In this document: piece after piece, positions 58,038-64,000 of the stretch
Numbering within the stretch: position 1 is the first letter of the stretch
Layout of the letters: every line of letters begins with the position of its first letter
Assembly: GCA_963821735.1 (NCBI GenBank)
Contig: CAWGFK010000024.1
Coordinates: 119,360 to 183,359 of the forward strand
Direction of reading: 5' to 3'
Length of the DNA stretch: 64,000 nt
From: Laspinema sp963821735
GTDB lineage: Bacteria > Cyanobacteriota > Cyanobacteriia > Cyanobacteriales > Laspinemataceae
The notes under the pieces: generated by a model
Told to the model about the DNA's origin: nothing
What the model saw: only the letters and a program-made list of their open reading frames with translations
Database searches by the model: none
Position numbers and translations under genes: made by a program

Positions 58038-60200
58038 CTACATCGCCTCATTGAGAGGCAGCAGGCGCCGCAGCTCACGAGCGGAGATCGGGCCGTAGCG
58101 GATGCGGAAGGCCCCATGGGTCCTCGTCGGACCGTCCAGAACCCAGATCGGTCGGTCGGCGTACGCCCGAAGCGCTTCCTCCCTCGCCCGGGCGTCGTGA
58201 TCCCACACGTAGACGGGACCCGCCGGGTCCGTGAGATCGATCGGGTTGTAGATAGCGGCCGACGCATAGTCCGGGTGCCGGTTCCCTCGGATCAGCACCA
58301 GGCTTCGCCCGAACGCATGCTGCCGGGCGAGAATGCGCACGTCAGGCCGCATGTTACGGTAGTGGTGATACTTATCGACGGAGCGCCACGGGTAAAAACA
58401 GGCCAGCGTGCCCAGCGAGAGTGCCCCCGCGAGCACAAAGGCTCGTCCGGTGCTGAGCGTGTCAGCGCGCGCAAGCCAGATCACGCCGCGCCCGGTCAGC
58501 GCCACGCATGGAACCAGAATCAGGTACCAGTAACGCGCACCAAAGTCCGGGCCGCCGCTGAACCAGTAGAAAGAGTGAATCCCGATGATTATGGCCACGG
58601 TTGCGACCATATACCAGTCCGCGCGCTGCTTTTGGCCTCCGACCAGGAACGCGGCCGCCAGGAAAAGGGAGCCTGCACCCCAGCCTAACAGCTCCACGTT
58701 GACGGCGAACAGGTTGAGGTTCGCGTTGATCAATACATCGGGCCACGAATGCCCCGGCAGCGGGTCGAGGCCCCACCACCCGAAGCCCCGATTCGGACCG
58801 AACCCGAGATCGTTGGATCCGGCCGCGTAGTACTTGTCGAAGTACGCCATGATCGGGAACTTCAGCGCGTGGCCCGTCAGGAGGCGATTGTACCCCAGGC
58901 TCAGCGCGGTGGGTACGCAGGCGCCGAGCGCAAGCACGAGTGTCGCCGTCCACCGCAGACGGCGCCACGAGCCGAGGGTCCAGAACCCCAGCAGGAGGGC
59001 CACCGCCACGCCTTCGAGCGGGCGCGTAACCCCGACGAGGCCGATCGCCACTCCCCCGAATAAGCCCCATCCCCAGTGCCGGCCGCGACGCAGGTAAGCG
59101 GCCGCGATCGCACCCGTGAGCGCACACGCGAGCGAGAACGCGTGCGTCATGAACGACATGCCGAGAAAAATCTGCCAGGGCGAGATCGCCAGCAGCACCG
59201 CGATGAGTCGCGCTGCGCGGCGATCGTAGAGCTCGCGCAGCAGGACGTACGAGAGCAGGACGTTGAGGCCGGTCAGGATCGGGTTGACGAGCCACGGTGC
59301 GCCGAGCAGCACCCCAAGCGCGAGGACGGCCGGCCAGCCCGGCGGCACCGGCGAGAACCAGCGTGTAGGCTCGTAGATCATCAGATCGAGGCGGAACGCA
59401 TCGACCGCCGGCGGCAGTGGCATCCGCAGCATGCCATTCGCAAAGTAGCGCGCGTGCATCAAGTATCCCACTTCGTCCGGGACGTGGGGGTGACGCTGAT
59501 ACACGAAAGTACTGAGCAGCACGGTGGCGAGCATCGCAAGACCAGCAGTCATGAGCGCGAAGCGATCGACGCCACCGGGTTCAGGTTCGCCTGTTGGGGA
59601 AGGGACTCCAAGCACCCGCTCTCCCCACCTGGACACGGTGTCCGCTCCCGCTGCTGGGAGCGCATGGGCGGCCAGTACCGCAGCCGCGAGGACGAGCCCT
59701 TGGAGGACGCTCGCCAGCAGAAGCTCCTGGGCGTAGACCACCGGATTACGAGAGAGCGTGGCGCTCATGCCGACAAAGAGGGCAAGCAGCACGCCTCGAG
59801 ATGCCGGGCTCAGGTTTTGACGGACCCGTTCGAAGATTGCAGCTCGCTCCTTCCAGAGCTGCCATCCGATCAGCAGCAGAGCGCTTGCGAGGATGCAGAG
59901 CGCGGTCACGTCGAACGTTGCGCTATCATCCCAGGGAAGTAGGTGTTGATACGCAACACCAGGACCTGCTCGGGTAAGCCGCAGCGCGGCTGCTTGCAGT
60001 ACCACGGCCAAGGCGGCCCAAGCAGCAGCGCGGGTAAGCACTCCCCCCCATGTCCTGGAGAGCAGCAGGGCGGAAACGCCAGCGGCGAAGGGGAGAACGA
60101 AGCTCGGCGAGAGGTCTCCCTCGCCATTGCGAAAGCGCGTGGCGACGAGGGAGAAGGAGATGAGGCCAGCGGAGAGGAGAAGCAGGAGGAGTCGAGCCAT
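58038..60200 (-). CDS. GT39-like multi-membrane glycosyltransferase
   Basis: About 720 residues follow ATG 60200 (MARLLLLLLSAGLISF). The ORF is open to 60,359, but the extra residues lack coding character. It has about 14 helices. The large loop after YQRHPHVPDEVGYLMHARYFANG (around residues 245-268) carries the acidic pair expected of GT-C transferases. ISPWQIFLGMSFMTHAFSLAC-like and PNRGFGWWGLDPLPGHSWPD segments resemble its relatives at 30473 and 36895. It likely uses polyprenyl-phosphate sugars at the periplasmic face. Confidence 0.72.
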   Translation of the reverse strand: MARLLLLLLSAGLISFSLVATRFRNGEGDLSPSFVLPFAAGVSALLLSRTWGGVLTRAAAWAALAVVLQAAALRLTRAGPGVAYQHLLPWDDSATFDVTALCILASALLLIGWQLWKERAAIFERVRQNLSPASRGVLLALFVGMSATLSRNPVVYAQELLLASVLQGLVLAAAVLAAHALPAAGADTVSRWGERVLGVPSPTGEPEPGGVDRFALMTAGLAMLATVLLSTFVYQRHPHVPDEVGYLMHARYFANGMLRMPLPPAVDAFRLDLMIYEPTRWFSPVPPGWPAVLALGVLLGAPWLVNPILTGLNVLLSYVLLRELYDRRAARLIAVLLAISPWQIFLGMSFMTHAFSLACALTGAIAAAYLRRGRHWGWGLFGGVAIGLVGVTRPLEGVAVALLLGFWTLGSWRRLRWTATLVLALGACVPTALSLGYNRLLTGHALKFPIMAYFDKYYAAGSNDLGFGPNRGFGWWGLDPLPGHSWPDVLINANLNLFAVNVELLGWGAGSLFLAAAFLVGGQKQRADWYMVATVAIIIGIHSFYWFSGGPDFGARYWYLILVPCVALTGRGVIWLARADTLSTGRAFVLAGALSLGTLACFYPWRSVDKYHHYRNMRPDVRILARQHAFGRSLVLIRGNRHPDYASAAIYNPIDLTDPAGPVYVWDHDARAREEALRAYADRPIWVLDGPTRTHGAFRIRYGPISARELRRLLPLNEAM

Positions 60201-60759
60201 GCGTGCCCCGGGCGGCCGATGATCGGAGGAGTGCCCTTCGTGCCGGAGCGTATCGTGGTTCGTCCCGCCCGCGCGCGATACGCGGGAAGATGGCTGCACC
60301 GCCGGTGAGTTGATCATCCCGTGAACGTGGAGGAGTGGCCCCGGAAGGAGTGGAAGCACATCAGAGGTGGGAGGCTACGCGCAGATGGGGTGGCGTGTTC
60401 TGTGCCAGGGCAGCACTCCAAACGGAGGGCCGTTCCGCGTCGCGGCCGAGAGCCCCATACGGCCCCACACCGACGCACTACGCACGAGATCGCGAGCGGT
60501 TCAGCGAACGGATGCCCCCTCGCCTGTTTCGTTGCAGTCACGCCACAAGTGTGGGTGGGGAACGCGACCGCAGCAGATGCGCGTCCGGGCGTGATGCCGG
60601 AGCGGGTGCGATGCATACCTGGTTTCGTAGCCGAATTTCAGCGGGTCTCCACGCCGCCCGCGCCCCGGCCGCGCGGGTAGTGGCATCCGAGTGCTCGAGC
60701 GGCGCGGATGCTGCCATCGTATCACTTTGCCGACTCGTCTTCCCCGCGCTTCGATCGGG
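60201..60759. other. Divergent intergenic region
   Basis: This 559-base stretch separates the minus-strand glycosyltransferase (if its start is at 60,200) from the plus-strand deacetylase. It should contain two divergent promoters. Several overlapping open frames here are shadows typical of high-GC DNA. I see no convincing gene or hairpin. Confidence 0.4.
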
Positions 60760-61499
60760 ATGAGAGCTATTCTCACGTATCACTCCATTGACGAGTCCGG
60801 CTCAGCGATCTCGGTGAGTCCGGCGCAGTTCGAAGCGCAGCTGGAGTGGCTTGCGCAGAACAAGGTCCGTGTCGTGCCGCTGACCCAGATCGTGAGCGCC
60901 CCCTCCCGGGGCCACGTCGTGGCGCTCACCTTCGATGACGCCTTCGCCAACTTCGCCACGGAGGCGTGGCCGCGGCTACGAGCGCGCGGGTTGCCGGCAA
61001 CCGTGTTCGTCGTTAGTGGCTGCGTGGAGGAACCAACCGGTGGAACGCTCCGGGGAGTCCTCCGGTGCCCGAGCAATCCCTGCTTGGATGGGGCGAGCTG
61101 CGCCGCCTCACGAGCGAGGGTGTGCAGGTTGGCTCCCACACGCGCACCCACGCCGATCTCCGCACGCTGTCCGGTCTGGCGCTCGCCGACGAAATCGAGG
61201 CGGACGCCCGAATCCTCCAGTCCCACCTGCGGCATACGGTTCATACGTTCGCTTACCCCTATGGCCGCTATGGGCGGGAAGCCGTGGCCGCCGTGCGCGC
61301 ACGATTCCGCTTTGCCTGTACCACAAGGTTCCGCCCGTTGCGCCGCGTGGAAGATCCGCACCTGCTTCCACGTTTGGACGCGATCTACTTCCGCGCGGCC
61401 GGGGCACGGATGTCCTGGGACTCTCCTGCGTTCGCCGCCTATCTGCACCTGCGCTCGGGGCTCCGACGCATTCGCCCTCTCCTGAGGTCCTTCGTATGA
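60760..61499 (+). pseudogene. Polysaccharide deacetylase (NodB-like), frameshifted
   Basis: Joined frames give about 245 residues. MRAILTYHSIDESG and VALTFDDAF hold NodB motif 1, with the Asp pair that acts as base and metal ligand. After a break near 61,050, GVQVGSHTRTHADL provides motif 2 with the metal-binding HxxxH, and TFAYPYGRYG provides motif 3. The family removes N- or O-acetyl groups from polysaccharides. Its stop overlaps the next gene start as ATGA. The break is at a CCGGGG/CC-rich stretch and may be an indel. Confidence 0.78.
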
Positions 61500-62657
61500 G
61501 TTCACCGAGTCAGTCGAAGGTTCGAGTGTCGGTGATCGTGCCAGCGCATGCGTGTGCAGCACAACTGGAGGATACGCTCGGCGCGCTCATGCGGAGCGAT
61601 CTGCCACGTCAGGCGTGGCAGTTGATCGTCGTAGATGATGCCAGCCCGGATAACACGCCGTTCGTGGCCTCGCGCTACGCCGATGTGCTCGTGCGGCTCC
61701 CGGATCGCGCGCGCGGACCTGCCTACGCGCGCAATCGAGGCGCCGAGGTAGCGTGTGGGGATCTCTTGCTCTTCCTAGATGCCGACGTGCGTACCCGGCC
61801 GGACACCCTCCGGGCGCTGGTGGAGGTTCTGGACTGCCAGCCACACGTCACTGCAGTCTTCGGCTCCTATGATGCCACCCCTGAGGCGCCCGGGCTGGTG
61901 TCCCAGTTCCGCAACTTGCTTCATCACTGGGTGCATCAGCAGAACCCGGGAGAGTCTCAGACGTTCTGGGCCGGCTGCGGTGCGGTGCGCCGGAGCGCAT
62001 TCTTGGACGCCGGAATGTTTAACGAGTGGCACTACTCGCAGCCGCAGATCGAGGACATCGAGTTTGGCTACCGTCTTCACGAGCGGGGGCGGCGCATCGC
62101 CTTGCACCCCGAGGTGCAGGTCACGCACTTGAAGCGTTGGACCTTCTGGGGGATGCTGCGTACCGATCTGAAGAGCCGGGGAATCCCGTGGATGTGGTTA
62201 CTGCTGCAGCGTGGCGGGATGGAGTCCGCCGGTGTGCTCAATGTTCGGATGTCCGAGAGGATCTCCACCGCGCTCGCGTGCACAGGAGCACTGGCGCTGT
62301 TCGTGGGGCTTCTCCTGTCGCAGCCGGCATGGGGCGCGGCGCTCTGGCTCTTCAGCTGGGCAGGGGTGGCCGGGCAGCACTGGGGTTTCTACCGCTTCCT
62401 ACGCGCCGAACGTGGAAGTCTCTTCGCGCTCGGTTCGATCGGGGCTGCACTACCTCTACTACTTGCTGAACGGCGTCTCCGTGCTCGGCGCTTGGAGCTT
62501 GTATCACCTCTTCGGGGAGCCGTACGTGCCGATCCACGTGGGCTTGTACGGTGACCTCGGGCTGCAACTGTGGCCTCCTCCCGCGGCCCGGCCGACGCGG
62601 CCGGTCTTGAGTGGAACCGCGAAACCCACAGCGTCGTCTGAACGCTCCTCCGCATGA
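61496..62657 (+). pseudogene. GT2 glycosyltransferase, frameshifted near the C-terminus
   Basis: From ATG 61496 this is a GT-A enzyme with VSVIVPAHACAAQLE, VVDDASPDNT, ARNRGAEVACGD and the metal-binding LFLDADVRTRP. GFRL-like EFGYRLHERGRRI marks the acceptor side. A membrane region follows. Near 62,440 the frame changes, and the other frame continues LHYLYYLLNGVSVLGAWSLYH and stops at 62,657. This fits the usual two-helix end of these enzymes. It is cotranslated with the deacetylase. Confidence 0.78.
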
Positions 62658-62780
62658 GGGCTCCGGAGAAACCCATCCATGCGCGCAGTGGCTGTTGGTG
62701 CGGAGGTCATTGGAACTCCCCCGGTTTCGTGGACACCCAGATAAGCCCGGTGGTGTAGGAGCCGGGCAAGGAGGTGATCC

Positions 62781-63089
62781 ATGGCAGGAAAGCGAAGGCA
62801 GTTCACGGCGGAGTTCAAGCTCGAAGCCGTCCGGATGGCGAACGACAGCGGGAAGCCGATCTCGCAGGTGGCCCGCGAGCTGGGGATCCGCGCCGATATG
62901 CTGCGCACCTGGAAGCGGCAGGCGGAGAGCCGGGCCGGGCTGGCCCCGGGCGACGTCTTCCCGGGCAACGGCAAGCTGACGAGCCAGGAGGAGGAGATCC
63001 GCCAGCTTCGGCGAGAGGTGGAGATCCTGAAGCAGGAACGAGAGATCCTAAAAAAAGCGGCGGCCTTCTTCGCCAGGGAAGTGCGGTGA
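62781..63089 (+). CDS. IS3-family OrfA
   Basis: This 102-residue protein has an N-terminal helix-turn-helix (FTAEFKLEAVRMAN, SQVARELGIRADMLRTWKRQ) and a C-terminal leucine-zipper-like coiled coil (IRQLRREVEILKQEREILKKA). It binds the IS ends. A7 at 63050-63056 (heptamer A_AAA_AAA) is a typical slippery site at which a -1 shift would produce the OrfAB transposase. Confidence 0.9.
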   Translation: MAGKRRQFTAEFKLEAVRMANDSGKPISQVARELGIRADMLRTWKRQAESRAGLAPGDVFPGNGKLTSQEEEIRQLRREVEILKQEREILKKAAAFFAREVR

Positions 63090-63970
63090 AGTTCTCCTTC
63101 ATCCGTGCCCACGCGACCGAGTACCCGATCACGCGCATGTGCGAGGTGCTCGAGGTGTCGAAGGCCGGCTACTACGCATGGAGAAAGCGACCGGATAGTC
63201 GGCGCGCCCGCGAGGATCGGCGCCTGAAGGTGAAGATCCGCGCCGTGCACCGGAAGAGTCGCAGGAGCTACGGCAGCCCTCGGGTGCATGAGGAGCTGAA
63301 GGCGGAAGGAACTGCCTGCGGCCGCAAGCGAGTCGAGCGGCTGATGCGTGAAGACGGACTGCGGGCGAAGATAAAGCGGCGCTTCCGCCGCACGACCGAC
63401 TCGACGCATGCGCATCCGATTCACCCCAACCGGCTGGAGCGCAACTTCGCGGTGCAGGAGGTCGAGGGCGTGGATCGGGTGTGGGTGAGCGACATCACCT
63501 ATCTGCCCACGCGGGCCGGCTGGCTCTACCTGGCAGTGGTGCTCGACCTGAAGAGCCGCGCGGTGGTGGGCTGGGCGATGAAGAACACGCTGGAGACGAG
63601 CCTCGCCACCGATGCGCTCACGATGGCGCTGTGGCGGCGTAAACCCGGTCGGGGCTTGGTGCACCACTCCGACCGCGGGGTGCAATACGCGGCTGGGGAC
63701 TACCAGGAGGTCCTGCGCCAGCATGGCATCGTGGGCAGCATGAGCCGCAAGGGAGACTGCTGGGACAATGCCGTGGCGGAGAGCTTCTTCGCCACGCTGG
63801 AGTGGGAGCTGATCCAGGACAGCGACTGGCACACGCACGAGGAGGCCCGCCGAGCGGTCTTCGACTACATTGAGGTCTGGTACAACCGGCAGCGCCGCCA
63901 TTCCTCGCTCGGCTATCGGAGTCCGGCCGAGTTCGAGAGGCAGCTCGCCCTCACCCCGAGGGCAGCTTAA
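63086..63970 (+). CDS. IS3-family OrfB transposase
   Basis: This 294-residue DDE integrase has Asp in VSDITYLPT, Asp in HHSDRGVQY and Glu in NAVAESFFATLEWEL. YGSPRVHEEL marks the HTH_21 region. GTG 63086 overlaps the OrfA stop; -1 frameshifting at 63050-63056 gives the full OrfAB protein. Both ORFs are intact, so the element may be active. Confidence 0.9.
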   Translation: MKFSFIRAHATEYPITRMCEVLEVSKAGYYAWRKRPDSRRAREDRRLKVKIRAVHRKSRRSYGSPRVHEELKAEGTACGRKRVERLMREDGLRAKIKRRFRRTTDSTHAHPIHPNRLERNFAVQEVEGVDRVWVSDITYLPTRAGWLYLAVVLDLKSRAVVGWAMKNTLETSLATDALTMALWRRKPGRGLVHHSDRGVQYAAGDYQEVLRQHGIVGSMSRKGDCWDNAVAESFFATLEWELIQDSDWHTHEEARRAVFDYIEVWYNRQRRHSSLGYRSPAEFERQLALTPRAA

Positions 63971-64000
63971 ACCCGGTGTCCACCAAACCGGGGGAAGTCC

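Larger units (their letters stand above)
62711..64000 (+). mobile_element. IS3-family insertion sequence, running to the window edge
   Basis: Imperfect 26-base terminal inverted repeats (62712-62737 and 63975-64000; about three mismatches) flank OrfA and OrfB. The left end begins TGG, so one more base (A) would complete the right end outside the window. The length of about 1,290 bases is normal for an IS3-group element. No target duplication can be checked. Confidence 0.85.

Overview
The window joins DNA from two unrelated organisms. Bases 1 to about 28,411 have moderate GC, contain many HIP1-type GCGATCGC sites, and carry cyanobacterial housekeeping genes (purB, glmM, a YifB/ComM homologue). 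This points to a filamentous, Oscillatoriales-like cyanobacterium. From about 28,412 to 64,000 the DNA is GC-rich, has no HIP1 pattern, and carries a dense surface-glycan gene set from another phylum. The gene style recalls Gemmatimonadota and related groups, but this assignment is weak. The switch happens within a few bases and cuts a minus-strand glycosyltransferase and a plus-strand sugar-nucleotide epimerase at the same point. This is the pattern of a chimeric metagenome contig.

Cyanobacterial part. A WD40 membrane protein, a GH10 xylanase, purB, a DUF3887 protein and the YifB homologue (1-8.7 kb) are followed by an unusual block of sigma factor, double solute-binding-domain protein and sigma factor (9.0-14.1 kb). 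At 14.5-19.9 kb lies the most interesting locus. It encodes a homologue of the beta-propeller domain of fungal aldos-2-ulose dehydratase/isomerase (AUDH), then a separate cupin protein resembling the second AUDH cupin, then a GH31 protein of the alpha-1,4-glucan lyase type. Together these could turn starch or glycogen into 1,5-anhydro-D-fructose and then into ascopyrone M and microthecin. An ABC exporter and a methyltransferase follow. A decayed toxin-antitoxin array with a 58-base poly-A run (23.7-25.5 kb), glmM and a truncated glycosyltransferase complete this half.

High-GC part. A sugar-nucleotide epimerase fragment, small membrane proteins and lipid-linked GT2 glycosyltransferases come first. 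They are followed by GT39-like membrane glycosyltransferases, a GMC oxidoreductase with its small partner, an FAD oxidase, an AglD/YbhN-type membrane protein and a radical SAM protein. Next are two alkaline-phosphatase-fold phosphodiesterases and two paralogous membrane sulfatase-fold enzymes with Thr at the nucleophile position, then a methyltransferase, a Wzx-type flippase, a GH30-like lipoprotein and a polysaccharide deacetylase. An IS5-type element (48.7-49.8 kb) and an IS3-type element (62.7-64.0 kb, ending at the window edge) interrupt the cluster. The set looks like assembly, export and decoration of an extracellular or outer-membrane polysaccharide.

Many genes in both halves are broken by single-base frameshifts, often at G or C runs. 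Sequencing or assembly indels are the simplest explanation, so the 'pseudogene' entries below are better read as 'frameshifted in this sequence'.
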